Assembly (NCBI GenBank): GCA_964429575.1
Contig: CAYSCX010000012.1
Coordinates: forward strand, 16,832-80,831
Reading direction: 5' to 3'
Origin: CAYSCX01 sp964429575
GTDB lineage: Bacteria; Desulfobacterota; Binatia; Binatales; Binataceae
Length of the DNA stretch: 64,000 bases
This document shows positions 32,347 to 40,624 of the stretch, in pieces. The notes below the pieces were generated by a model, which was given only the letters and a program-made list of their open reading frames with translations, was not told the origin of the DNA and made no database searches. Made by a program: the position numbers and the translations under genes. How positions within the stretch are numbered: the stretch's first letter is position 1; each line of letters starts with the position of its first letter.

Positions 32347-33816
32347 ATGGCATCCAACGGAATTGTCGCACAACTGTTGCGGCGCAAGCGTGCCGAGATG
32401 ATGCACGCGGACGCCGCGAGCGAATTCGGCCTTCATCGCGCGCTCAGGGCATCCGACCTCACACTGCTCGGCATCGGCGCAATCGTCGGTGCGGGAATTT
32501 TCGTTTTGACCGGCGTTGGCGCGCAGCACGCCGGGCCGGGTCTCATCGCGTCGTTCGTCCTGGCCGGACTGGCGTGCGCGATGGCGGCGCTCTGTTACTC
32601 CGAGTTCGCGACCATGATTCCGGTGGCGGGCAGCGCATACTCGTACTCGTACGCGACGATGGGCGAGTTCGTCGCATGGATCATCGGATGGGACCTGGTG
32701 CTGGAGTACGCCGTGGGTGCGGCAGCAGTCGCATCGGGATGGTCCGGGTACCTGCGCGTGATCCTCGAAGGTCTTGGAATTCATCTTCCGATCGAGATTG
32801 CGAGCGCACCGTGCACCACCACGCCGTGTGTTCAGGGCACCGCGGAAGGCGCGATCATCAATCTGCCCGCGCTGCTGATCGTATGCTTGATGTCGGCAGT
32901 GCTTTACATCGGGATCCGCGAAAGCGCACGGCTCAACGCGGTGTTCGTGTCGATCAAGGTTCTCGTCGTGATCGCGGTAATCGCGATTGGCGCGTTCTAT
33001 GTACAGCCGGCGAACTGGACGCCGTTCACGCCTTTCGGGTGGATGGGCGTCGCGAACGGCGCCGCACTAATCTTCTTCGCGTACATCGGGTTCGACGCGG
33101 TCTCGACGGTGGCGGAGGAAGTGATCGACCCGGGCCGCGACTTGCCGATTGGAATCATCGGCTCGCTCGCGGTGTGCACCGTCCTGTACATGGGAGTCGC
33201 GGCGGTGCTGACGGGCATGGTGCCGTACATCGAAATCGATCCTACCGCGCCGCTCGCATCGGCGTTCGTCGGGCGCGGGCTTAATTTCGTGGCGTGGATG
33301 ATCTCGCTGGGCGCGATCGCGGGATTGACCTCGGTGTTGCTGGTGCTGTTACTGGGGCAGTCGCGGATCTTCTTCGCGATGTCGCGCGACGGACTGCTGC
33401 CGGCGGCCTTCAGCAAGATCCACCCGACGTTTCACACCCCGTACGTTCCAACCATCATCACTGGAATCGCGGTCGCGCTTACGGCAGCACTGTTGCCGAT
33501 TCACGAGATCGCCGAGTTGACCAACATCGGCACGCTGTTCGCGTTCGTGCTGGTGTGCACGGGCGTGATGATCTTGCGCTACACCGAGCCCGACCTGAAG
33601 CGGCCGTTCCGAACGCCGCTGGTGCCGTTGGTGCCGCTGGTCGGCATCGTGTTCTGCGTGTTCCTGATGTTACGGCTGCCGATGCTCACTTGGGCGCGGT
33701 TCTTTGGCTGGCTCGCCTTGGGATTCATCGTGTATTTCGCGTATGGACGCTTTCACAGTCGGGTCGCGCTGGACGCGCGCGCACATCCGTCCGCGCGACG
33801 CAGAGTGGGTCGTTAG
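32347..33816 (+). CDS. APC-family amino acid permease
   Basis: A 489-aa inner-membrane transporter with about 12 hydrophobic helices. Helix 1 carries GIGAIVGAGIFVLTG, the unwound substrate site of the CAT/YfnA-like cationic amino acid branch. Helix 6 carries NGAALIFFAYIGFDAVSTVA and is followed by the conserved DPGRDLPIGIIGS loop. The short C-terminus is basic. It lies 60 bp after the SDR, with a GGAGG-type site upstream, and next to a threonine aldolase, which fits amino-acid uptake and catabolism. Confidence 0.92.
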   Translation: MASNGIVAQLLRRKRAEMMHADAASEFGLHRALRASDLTLLGIGAIVGAGIFVLTGVGAQHAGPGLIASFVLAGLACAMAALCYSEFATMIPVAGSAYSYSYATMGEFVAWIIGWDLVLEYAVGAAAVASGWSGYLRVILEGLGIHLPIEIASAPCTTTPCVQGTAEGAIINLPALLIVCLMSAVLYIGIRESARLNAVFVSIKVLVVIAVIAIGAFYVQPANWTPFTPFGWMGVANGAALIFFAYIGFDAVSTVAEEVIDPGRDLPIGIIGSLAVCTVLYMGVAAVLTGMVPYIEIDPTAPLASAFVGRGLNFVAWMISLGAIAGLTSVLLVLLLGQSRIFFAMSRDGLLPAAFSKIHPTFHTPYVPTIITGIAVALTAALLPIHEIAELTNIGTLFAFVLVCTGVMILRYTEPDLKRPFRTPLVPLVPLVGIVFCVFLMLRLPMLTWARFFGWLALGFIVYFAYGRFHSRVALDARAHPSARRRVGR

Positions 33817-33851
33817 CGGCACGCCCGCTTCGACGATGCGGGCAAACGGCA

Positions 33852-34508
33852 CTAGTTGGGTTTCGCGGCGGCGGCGGATTTGCCGGTCGATGCCCTCGCA
33901 GCTGCTTCCTGAGCGGCCTTGGCCTTCGCTGCCGCCTCTGCGGCGGCCTTTGCAGCGGCAGCCTTGTCGGCCGCAGCTTTAGCCGCGGCTGCCTTCCTGG
34001 CTTCGAGTGCCGCTTCCCGCACGTCGCGCCGCGTACGGTCGGCGGTCATCTTGGTGGCGGCCTTGGCGCCAAGGTTCTGTTCCTGCCACTTGGGCTTCTT
34101 GTACTCGACCCACCTGCCGTCTTTGAGCGTGTAGGACAGCACGAGGTAGCGGAGCTTGCCGGTCGCCGCGCCCTTGGAGGATGCCTTGCTGGTGGGATCG
34201 TACTCCGCGCCGCCGAGCTTCACGCTGACGATAACTCGCCCGCCCGATCCGTAGTTCGGCAGGTACTGGACGATATCGGGGCGGAGATCAACGTAGGGCT
34301 TGCCGTCGGCCTTCTTTTTTTCTTCCTCTGCGAAGAAAGTCTGCGTCGCGTCTGAGAGCGTGTCGAACAATGCCTCCTTCTGTGCGGCAGACAGATCCTT
34401 GGCTTGGCGGCTTTTGCGAATATCAGCCGCGTGGGCGCTCGGAACCAGCGCAAGGAAAACAAGCGCGGCGGCAAGGGCCACCGCGCCTATGTTGAGGACC
34501 GATTTCAT
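33852..34508 (-). CDS. Secreted protein with Ala/Lys-rich C-terminal helix
   Basis: A 218-aa protein. A signal peptide (about 1-27, VPSAHA-A) is followed by a 120-residue mixed domain containing PYVDLRPDIVQYLPNYGSGG, VIVSVKLGGAEYD and LVLSYTLKDGRWVEYKKPKW. The final 60 residues are almost purely Ala, Lys, Arg and Glu in a TolA-like long helix. No family was recognised. It is the last gene behind exbB-exbD-exbD-vWA, 46 bp after the vWA stop, so it may be the periplasmic partner of that motor. GAGGG precedes the ATG. Confidence 0.7.
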   Translation of the reverse strand: MKSVLNIGAVALAAALVFLALVPSAHAADIRKSRQAKDLSAAQKEALFDTLSDATQTFFAEEEKKKADGKPYVDLRPDIVQYLPNYGSGGRVIVSVKLGGAEYDPTSKASSKGAATGKLRYLVLSYTLKDGRWVEYKKPKWQEQNLGAKAATKMTADRTRRDVREAALEARKAAAAKAAADKAAAAKAAAEAAAKAKAAQEAAARASTGKSAAAAKPN

Positions 34509-34554
34509 TTCATCCCTCGCCGTAGAGCTTGGACGGCGACGGTGTGCGGGGAAT

Positions 34555-35778
34555 TTAGTTGTCGCTCTTCGAACCGCCGGTTGTGATGCCGCGGCCGAAG
34601 GCGGCGACCTGGTTTTGCCACTGCTCGCCGAAGGCGAGGATCAACACCTGCTGGTTGATGTGCGAGTCCTTGGAGAGGCTGCGCATCGCGCCGCCGCCTG
34701 CGTTCGCCATGACTTTGTAGGAAATGCGCGTCTGCTGATAGAACTGCGGCAGCTGCGAGATCTTGGGCGGCTCCTGGCGATGCACCTTGAGCCAGAACTC
34801 GCGCTCGAACCGCTCGTGCTCCTCCGCCGCCACGTCCACCGTGTTGAAGGTGCCGTTGTTGGCCTTGAACTGCTTGATTGAGGCGAGCAGTGGCGCGAAG
34901 TCATCCTTGGCCGGGGGCGCGTCGCCCACCAGCACAATGACCTTCTTCGCATAGGGCTTCCAGTCCATCTGCGACAGCGCTGCCTGCACCGCGCCCGCGG
35001 TGTCCTCTTCCCACTCACCGCCGCCCGCCGCCTGGATGCCGCTCAGAAACTGCTCGAGCTTCTTGCCCGACAACGTCAGCGGCTGAAGCTGCTGCTTCTC
35101 GCCCTTGCCGCCAAACACCACCACGCCCACGCGCGCGATGGGCACCAGGCGATGGATCGCGTTTACCAACTGCGCCATCTTGGCCTTGACGTCCTCGATG
35201 ATGAGCTTCATCGAGCCGGTGCCATCGATGACCAGCACCACGTCGAGACCCTTGCGCCGCAATTCGCCGATGAACCCGCCGAAGCCCGAACCCACCCCGC
35301 GGCCGTAGCCGGAGCCGATGCCGCCGCCACGCCCGATGCCGATGCCGCCGCCGCCGGCGGCGCGCACGTAGTCGTTGGCGAGACCGACCGCCTGCGAGGT
35401 GTCGACCGCGGTGGGCTGGTCGAACGCCTCCGGCGACGTGTCAGGCATCGGAACTTCCGGAATGTCGAGGTCCGCCAGTTCGCCGCCGCCCCCACCGCCG
35501 CCCGCCTCCAGGTTCACCATGATCAGTTCGCGTCCACGCTGGACGTGGGTGCTGATGATGAGGAAGAGCAGGACGATAACGTGAATTGCGATGGAGAGAG
35601 GAAACGGTCCGGCGAAGAACCGCAGATAGTCTCTTAAGGTTTCAAATCGCTCAACGTCGGCTTCGTCTTCGTCGCGATGAAGTTCGGCCTCGAGCTCCTT
35701 CTTCGAGGTCCATCGATAGAGAATGATGGCGACGACGGTTGTCGAGATGATCAGCCCGATTACGATTGCAACAATCAT
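34555..35778 (-). CDS. TonB-like membrane protein with periplasmic vWA domain
   Basis: A 407-aa protein of unusual layout. The first hydrophobic helix spans about 3-22, followed by a charged acidic loop. The second helix (PLSIAIHVIVLLFLIISTHV, about 59-78) resembles the TonB/TolA anchor. A Gly-rich linker at 90-170 (GGGGIGIGRGGGIGSGYGRG) leads to a von Willebrand A domain at 175-370. Its MIDAS motif reads VIDGTGSM, a D-x-T-x-S variant. It follows two ExbD genes and an ExbB gene on the same strand. Known ExbBD partners (TonB, TolA) have the same anchor-linker plan but a different C-terminal domain. I infer a force- or metal-dependent adhesion module driven by the motor. Confidence 0.82.
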   Translation of the reverse strand: MIVAIVIGLIISTTVVAIILYRWTSKKELEAELHRDEDEADVERFETLRDYLRFFAGPFPLSIAIHVIVLLFLIISTHVQRGRELIMVNLEAGGGGGGGELADLDIPEVPMPDTSPEAFDQPTAVDTSQAVGLANDYVRAAGGGGIGIGRGGGIGSGYGRGVGSGFGGFIGELRRKGLDVVLVIDGTGSMKLIIEDVKAKMAQLVNAIHRLVPIARVGVVVFGGKGEKQQLQPLTLSGKKLEQFLSGIQAAGGGEWEEDTAGAVQAALSQMDWKPYAKKVIVLVGDAPPAKDDFAPLLASIKQFKANNGTFNTVDVAAEEHERFEREFWLKVHRQEPPKISQLPQFYQQTRISYKVMANAGGGAMRSLSKDSHINQQVLILAFGEQWQNQVAAFGRGITTGGSKSDN

Positions 35779-35895
35779 CTTTTACTTTGCTCCTCGCCAG
35801 GGTGTCCAATCACCTTATCCCTGTTCGAGGCCCCACCAAATTAGCTCGGGGCACGCCTCTCCATTAAAGATAGACGAAACTCTCCGCCAGAAATT

Positions 35896-36333
35896 CTAAC
35901 TTCCGCCAGGCGCCGCGCCGCCCGGCGGCGCCGCAGATACCGCGATCGCGATCGCCTCAGCACCCGCGCTTTTTGCGATGTCGAGAATATGGACCATGTC
36001 GCCCAGAATGACCTTCGGGTCACCCTGAAAGATCACGATTTTGTCAGGGGATTTCTCGAGCACTTCGTGCAGCGCCGGCTGGAGTTCAGCGAGCGACACG
36101 TTGCGCTCATTGACGAATATCTGATGCTCGGCTGTGTAGGTGACGATGATGCCCTTGGGCTGGTCCTGGGGAGTAGTGGCTTCCGCCTTCGGGAGATCAA
36201 CGTGAGCCGCGGATTCAATGGTCGCGGCGGTGGTCACCATGAAAATGATCAGCAGAACCAGAAAAACGTCGGTCAGCGGGGTGATGTTGATGTCGGCGAA
36301 CACCCCGCCGCCTTTGCTAGCCTGCATGGCCAT
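35896..36333 (-). CDS. exbD: ExbD/TolR-type energy transducer (second copy)
   Basis: A 145-aa single-pass protein with a short cytoplasmic N-terminus and one TM helix (TDVFLVLLIIFMVTTAATIE). That helix carries the essential proton-relay Asp in NITPLTD, followed by a periplasmic domain. It works with ExbB to couple proton flow to an outer partner. Its periplasmic domain differs from the first copy, including IIVTYTAEHQIFVNERNVSL, so the pair may form a heteromeric ExbD unit. It sits 46 bp after the first exbD and 117 bp before the vWA gene. The tail is Ala/Pro/Gly-rich. Confidence 0.95.
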   Translation of the reverse strand: MAMQASKGGGVFADINITPLTDVFLVLLIIFMVTTAATIESAAHVDLPKAEATTPQDQPKGIIVTYTAEHQIFVNERNVSLAELQPALHEVLEKSPDKIVIFQGDPKVILGDMVHILDIAKSAGAEAIAIAVSAAPPGGAAPGGS

Positions 36334-36379
36334 GGGTCAATTCCCTTTGCGCGGTCAAGGCCGGCGGCAGCGCCCCGCG

Positions 36380-36820
36380 CTAGCCGCCCGGTCCCCCGGC
36401 GGTCGTCTGGGCGCCGGTAGCGCGTTTGGCCGCGATCGCGATCTGACCCGCGCCAGCAGCCTTGAAGATGTTCATGATTCTCACCATGTCGCCAAGCAGC
36501 ACCTTTCGGTCGCCCTGAAACACAACGATCTTGGCGTCCAGCTTGTCGAGCGCTTCGCGCAGGACCGGCAGCAGCTCGCGCTCGGGAACGTCACGTGAGT
36601 TGACGAACAGCTCGTGATTGGCCGTGTAGGTAACGATGACGCCCTTGTTCTCGGGCGATGTGTTATTTGCGGTCGGCACGTCCACGCGGGCGGCCGACTC
36701 GACCGTGACCGAAGTCGTCACCATGAAGATGATCAGGAGTACCAGGAAGACGTCGGTCAGCGGCGTGATGTTGATTTCCGAAAATACGCCGCCTGCTTCC
36801 TTGGGGCCGCTAACGGCCAT
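36380..36820 (-). CDS. exbD: ExbD/TolR-type energy transducer (first copy)
   Basis: A 146-aa single-pass protein that shares the TM segment and Asp (NITPLTDVFLVLLIIFMVTT) with the next gene. Its periplasmic half is its own: VIVTYTANHELFVNSRDVPE and VLLGDMVRIMNIFKAAGAGQ. Its ATG overlaps the 3' end of exbB by 11 bp, so translation is coupled. Duplicated ExbD genes next to one ExbB are typical of TonB/Tol-like motors with specialised partners. It is too divergent to call TolR. Confidence 0.95.
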   Translation of the reverse strand: MAVSGPKEAGGVFSEINITPLTDVFLVLLIIFMVTTSVTVESAARVDVPTANNTSPENKGVIVTYTANHELFVNSRDVPERELLPVLREALDKLDAKIVVFQGDRKVLLGDMVRIMNIFKAAGAGQIAIAAKRATGAQTTAGGPGG

Positions 36821-37451
36821 GCGACTCCCTCCCGTGCAGGGCGGCGTCGATCAGGCGATCGGCGTTGATGTGCATCACGGCGTTGATGTTTTCAACTTTA
36901 GTCGCAAAGTAGTTGTAAAAGATAACCGCCAGAATGGCGACGGCGAGCCCGAGCGCGGTTGCGATCAGCGCTTCGGAGATACCTGCCGCGACGACCGAGA
37001 AACCACCCGTACCCATGATGGCCATCGACTGGAAGGCGACCAGGATGCCGACCACGGTGCCGAACAGTCCGATGAATGGAGCCGACGCGCCGACGGTGGC
37101 GAGGATCCACAGATAACGCTTGAGTTCGAGCATCTCCACGAACCGGCGCTCTTCGTCGAGCTCGACGAGCTGGTCGCGGGTGAGGCTCTGGGCGCCTGCG
37201 ATCAATGCGTGATAGACGCGCTCTTCGGGAGTGGCCCGCGCCTGAGTCGCCTGCAGCGCCTCGTTCATCTTCCCAGCGCGCAACTGCGCGATGAGTGAGT
37301 CCGCGGTCTTGGCCGCGCGCGAGGTGATCCCGCGCAGCGCCCAAATCCGTTCGAAAATGATCGCGAGGCACATCACCGACATAAAGAGCAGCGGGTACGT
37401 CGCGTAGTACCCCTGCGAGATCATCGCCATAATCCCGAACTGAGTCTGCAT
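36810..37451 (-). CDS. exbB: MotA/TolQ/ExbB proton channel protein
   Basis: A 213-aa inner-membrane protein with three TM helices. The first is near 10-35. The conserved pair is at 110-190, where APFIGLFGTVVGILVAFQSM and SEALIATALGLAVAILAVIF carry the TolQ/ExbB signature. A long cytoplasmic loop lies between. It forms the pentameric proton channel of an ExbBD motor. It is first in the cassette; 470 bp of non-coding DNA precede it, so the promoter lies there. The neighbours are two exbD genes and the TonB-like vWA protein, with no TolA, TolB, Pal or TonB-dependent receptor. Confidence 0.96.
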   Translation of the reverse strand: MQTQFGIMAMISQGYYATYPLLFMSVMCLAIIFERIWALRGITSRAAKTADSLIAQLRAGKMNEALQATQARATPEERVYHALIAGAQSLTRDQLVELDEERRFVEMLELKRYLWILATVGASAPFIGLFGTVVGILVAFQSMAIMGTGGFSVVAAGISEALIATALGLAVAILAVIFYNYFATKVENINAVMHINADRLIDAALHGRESHGR

Positions 37452-37923
37452 CGCCTATCCTCTCAAGCTAAGATTTGAATCGAGCGGCGGTTGAGGTCCC
37501 GCTCCAACCTTTACTACTGGCCCCCAAAGAACCCCAAACGCTTCGCTTTGATACCGGCCACGCGCTCCGTTTGCGGACTTGGGCTGGCGGCATGCCGCAG
37601 TGCCCAATGCGCAAGAAACAGCGCGGTTGCTTCCAATGCTACAATCGAGTGGTTTTTGTCAAGAGGGACTGGCGTGGCGGATGGAAAAACCGCAATCGCG
37701 CGGCCGCCGCACTCACTGCAGGCGCCCTCTGGCGCTCACCCACGCCAGTGGAATCGTTTCAGATGGACGCGGTTAGGGCAAGCGCGACGGATCGAGTCGC
37801 GCGCAAGTCGGTGAAAAATCACACATCGGACGCCATCGCGCGGCGGCAACTCGCCTTGACTTCTATCGGAGGCGCGTTTAAGCAGAGTTTGACCGCGATG
37901 CGGTCGTTGTTTTTGTCGTCCTA
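37452..37923. other. Intergenic region between divergent exbB and lipoprotein genes
   Basis: 472 bp with no convincing gene. It should hold both promoters. For the plus strand, TTGACT near 37857 with a 17-base spacer to TAAGCA is a weak candidate. The region also contains the paired-arm structure at 37668-37749. Short open frames on the plus strand here lack ribosome sites and show shadow-like composition. Confidence 0.5.
37668..37749. other. Nested inverted repeat, possible structured RNA or binding site
   Basis: ACTGGCGTGG (37668-37677) pairs perfectly with CCACGCCAGT (37740-37749). Inside, GCGCC-CTCT-GGCGC (37722-37735) forms a second hairpin. The two arms enclose 62 bases. It lies between divergent genes. 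It may be a small RNA, a leader of the 37924 gene, or a two-arm operator. Confidence 0.4.
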
Positions 37924-38535
37924 ATGCTCAATCAAAAGAGTTTGACGCCGCGCGCGCGGGCCATGTCCACCAGCCTCACATTCATTGCGGCTGCTGCGGC
38001 GCTGGCGGTGTTGATCGCGGTCGCAGCAGGCGCGTGCGAGCGCGCCGAAGAGAAAACTTATTTGCCCGCGCCGCAACCGGAGCAGAAGGTCAAGAACCCG
38101 CTTGAGCCGACCAAAGATCTGCCGCCGGATTTCATGAAGTCGTTGCCGATTTATCCGGGTGCTGAGATCGAGCAGGTGCGCAAACCGAAGGGCGCGATGC
38201 GGGAAATAATGTTCGTCAGCGACGCATCGCTCGACGAGTTGGTCAATTTCTATAAGACGCAACTCAAGGAGCGCGGCTTTCACATCACGTCGGCGCTGAT
38301 AATGGCAGCGCGGCGCACCTGGTCATGCGATTTTCACAAGGAGGGGATGCAGGCGACGGTGCTGCTATACCCGCACGACCTCGACAAGTCGCGCATGACC
38401 ATCGACCTGGTGTACGAGATGCCCAGGAAGATTGATCCGGAACTAATGGAGCCAGTAGAAAACTTCGACGTAGTCGGACCGGGCGAGTACGTACAAAAGA
38501 CGACAACCCAGCAGGAGAAGGCGAAGAGGGATTAA
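37924..38535 (+). CDS. Putative lipoprotein of unknown function
   Basis: A 203-aa protein with an N-terminal signal of lipoprotein type: a hydrophobic stretch LTFIAAAAALAVLIAVAAGA-C, with the lipobox Cys at about residue 38. The mature part contains LPIYPGAEIEQVRKPKGAMR and LVNFYKTQLKERGFHITSAL, resembling periplasmic domains of small outer-membrane lipoproteins whose family I cannot name. The ATG at 37963 would give a shorter, more usual signal. The stop is four bases before the SDR start, so they are co-transcribed. Confidence 0.65.
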   Translation: MLNQKSLTPRARAMSTSLTFIAAAAALAVLIAVAAGACERAEEKTYLPAPQPEQKVKNPLEPTKDLPPDFMKSLPIYPGAEIEQVRKPKGAMREIMFVSDASLDELVNFYKTQLKERGFHITSALIMAARRTWSCDFHKEGMQATVLLYPHDLDKSRMTIDLVYEMPRKIDPELMEPVENFDVVGPGEYVQKTTTQQEKAKRD

Positions 38536-38539
38536 CATC

Positions 38540-39475
38540 ATGGGAATTCTCGACGGCAAAGTTGCAGCAATCACCGGCGCGGGACGCGGCATCGGACGCG
38601 AAGAGGCGCTGCTCATGGCGCGCGAGGGCGCGAAAATCGTGGTCAACGACCTCGGCGGCCACTTCGACGGAACCGGCCAGTCGCGTTCGCCCGCCGAAGA
38701 CGTTGTGAAGGAAATTCGCTCCGCGGGCGGAGAGGCGGTTGCGAATTTCGAGAGCGTGACCGACTTCAAATCCGCCAAGCGGATCATCGAGTGCGCGCTC
38801 GACAACTTCGGCAAGCTCAATATCATAGTGAACAATGCGGGCATCCTGCGCGACCGCATGGTCTTCAACATGAACGAGGAAGACTGGGATGCGGTGGTCG
38901 GCGTGCACCTCAAGGGCAGCTTCAACGTGGCACGCCACGCGTGCGCCTACTGGCGCGAGCAGCACAAGGGCGGCAACGTGCTCAACGGACGCCTCATCAA
39001 CACCAGCTCCGATTCGGGATTGCTCGGCAACGCCGGCCAGAGCAACTACGGCGCGGCCAAGGCGGCGGTCGCCGCGATGGCGGTCATCATCGATCGCGAG
39101 ATGGTGCGCTATGGTGTAACCGCAAACGCGATCGCGCCGGTCGCGCGGACACGGCTGACGGTCGATGCGACCCCGCAGACCGCGGCGGGAATGCCGCAAG
39201 CGAAGGAAGGGCAGTGGGATCCATTTAGTCCCGCCCACGTCGCGCCGTTGGTCGCCTGGCTCGGCAGCGACGACGCCAAAGATGTGCATGGCGAGGTGTT
39301 CCGCGTCGGCACGGGAAACGTGTGGCTGATGAAGGGCTGGCACTCGGTGGCGAAAGTGACCAAGACCGGGTCGATGTGGGCGCCGGCGGAGCTTGGCGCC
39401 AAGCTGAAGGAAGAGTTGGCCAAGGGCGCGACCGCCAAGGAAAGCATGGGTCAAATCATGGCGCAGGGCCGATAG
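38540..39475 (+). CDS. SDR of the peroxisomal MFE-2/HSD17B4-like type
   Basis: A 311-aa short-chain dehydrogenase. The nucleotide motif is TGAGRGIG (12-19). The cofactor loop VVNDLGGHFDGTG is typical of multifunctional-enzyme-2-like 3-hydroxyacyl-CoA dehydrogenases. NNAG lies at 98-101, and the catalytic residues are S156, Y170 and K174 (YGAAK). An additional 90-residue C-terminal part replaces the usual short VDGG end. It likely oxidises hydroxyacyl-CoA or steroid-like substrates in fatty-acid degradation. Its TAG stop forms the first bases of a dispersed repeat copy. Confidence 0.88.
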   Translation: MGILDGKVAAITGAGRGIGREEALLMAREGAKIVVNDLGGHFDGTGQSRSPAEDVVKEIRSAGGEAVANFESVTDFKSAKRIIECALDNFGKLNIIVNNAGILRDRMVFNMNEEDWDAVVGVHLKGSFNVARHACAYWREQHKGGNVLNGRLINTSSDSGLLGNAGQSNYGAAKAAVAAMAVIIDREMVRYGVTANAIAPVARTRLTVDATPQTAAGMPQAKEGQWDPFSPAHVAPLVAWLGSDDAKDVHGEVFRVGTGNVWLMKGWHSVAKVTKTGSMWAPAELGAKLKEELAKGATAKESMGQIMAQGR

Positions 39476-39626
39476 CAGGGTGTTGAGGAGCCCAAGAGAT
39501 CCAAGATTGCTCGAAGCAGTACGCTCAACGCCCTGCGTGAGAGATGGCTTCCTTCATAATCTTCTCCCCTTGGGGGAGATGTGAGAGAGGGCGCACCCTG
39601 TTGAAAGCGACGTTTTCAACAGCGTG
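39474..39626 (+). repeat. Dispersed 180-bp intergenic repeat, copy 2
   Basis: It begins AGCAGGGTGTTGAG at the SDR stop codon. The inner pair is CAGGGTGTTGAG with CTCAACGCCCTG. The end hairpin is decayed: CTGTTGAAAGCGACGTTTTCAACAG. It is shorter than copies 1 and 3 because the middle is contracted. It has the same orientation as the others, and its right end comes within nine bases of the phosphatase start. Confidence 0.75.
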
Positions 39627-39634
39627 GTAGGCGG

Positions 39635-40159
39635 GTGAGCGGAAAGAAAAAAGCGGAAAGCGCGGCCTCCAAAGGGCCGCGCTTTCGTTCAGTGCTGATG
39701 ATATGCGCGGCAAATACCGCGCGCAGCGTTATGGCTGAACATATACTGCGCCGCGAACTAAAGGTGCGCGGCGGTGACGGGCACGTGCGAGTCGTGTCGG
39801 CGGGCATCGCGCCGTACGCGCGCGACGGCGCGCTGGTCTCGCTCGATACGCGCCTCGTGCTTCGCACCGAAGGCATCCATCTCGACGAAGAATCCACATC
39901 GACCGATTTGAAGCGCCATCCGGAATTACTCGCAGCGGCAGACTTGGTGCTCGCGATGACGCGCCAGCAGGCCATCGAGCTTCATGCGAAGTTCTCGGTG
40001 CCGGCCGAGAGCGCAGTATTCACGTTCAAGGAATTCGCGGGACACGCCGGCGACATCGACGATCCCTATGAGAAGGGTGACGCGGTCTTTCACGCTTGTC
40101 TCGATGAGATCATGCGGTTGGTGCCGCGGATCGCGGACCGCATCCTGGGCGACGATTGA
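39635..40159 (+). CDS. Low-molecular-weight protein tyrosine phosphatase family
   Basis: A 174-aa phosphatase fold. The P-loop is CAANTARS (C24 nucleophile, R30), the CX5R(S/T) signature. The general-acid Asp lies in GDIDDPYEKGD near residue 143. The first 15 residues are a Lys/Ser/Ala extension. The GDIDDP motif with an Asn in the P-loop also suits arsenate reductase-like members, so the substrate could be phospho-tyrosine or a related ester. GTG start; the upstream repeat supplies the leader. Confidence 0.85.
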   Translation: MSGKKKAESAASKGPRFRSVLMICAANTARSVMAEHILRRELKVRGGDGHVRVVSAGIAPYARDGALVSLDTRLVLRTEGIHLDEESTSTDLKRHPELLAAADLVLAMTRQQAIELHAKFSVPAESAVFTFKEFAGHAGDIDDPYEKGDAVFHACLDEIMRLVPRIADRILGDD

Positions 40160-40175
40160 AGCGGGAGATCGACGC

Positions 40176-40604
40176 GTGTGGTTTGAGAATCCTCCCGATT
40201 CAGTCATCCGCGAGATTTTGTCGCATCCGGCGACGGTCGCGGTGGTTGGATGCTCCGACAGGGACGCGCGCGACAGCCTGCGCATCGCCAGGCTACTCAA
40301 GTCGCGCGGCTTTCGAGTGATCCCGGTCAACCCGACACTCGTCCCCGACGCGCTCGCTAGTGTGCTGAGCGAGCGGTGTTACCCGGATGTCGCGTCGATT
40401 CCAGACCCGGTCGAAATAGTCGATGTGTTCCGGCGGCCGGAGTATCTGCCGGAAGTCGTCGCGGACGCGATCCGCAAGGGCGCGCGCATCCTGTGGTGCC
40501 AGCTCGGGGTTGTGAATCTCGACGCGGCGCGCGAGGCTCAGCGTGCCGGTATGACCGTGATCATGGATCGCTGCCCCGCGATCGAATACGCGCGCCTTTT
40601 CTGA
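40176..40604 (+). CDS. CoA-binding domain protein (YccU-like)
   Basis: A 142-aa single-domain Rossmann-like protein. ATVAVVGCSDRDARDSLRIA is the glycine/serine CoA-phosphate loop. Further family strings are YPDVASIPDPVEIVDVFRRP, RILWCQLGVVNLDAAREAQR and VIMDRCPAIEY. The family binds CoA but its reaction is unknown. GTG 40176 with GGGAG nine bases upstream gives the family N-terminus; the longer frame to 39984 is a shadow inside the phosphatase gene. It is part of a phosphatase-CoA protein-Nudix string. Confidence 0.88.
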   Translation: MWFENPPDSVIREILSHPATVAVVGCSDRDARDSLRIARLLKSRGFRVIPVNPTLVPDALASVLSERCYPDVASIPDPVEIVDVFRRPEYLPEVVADAIRKGARILWCQLGVVNLDAAREAQRAGMTVIMDRCPAIEYARLF

Positions 40605-40624
40605 GTGCGCGGCGGCCCGCCGTC

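Noticed and set aside
33852..37451. Zorya-type anti-phage system
   Set aside because: The exbB-like gene recalls ZorA, but there is no ZorB (OmpA-domain) partner nor a helicase or nuclease; two ExbD genes and a vWA protein fit a TonB-like motor instead.
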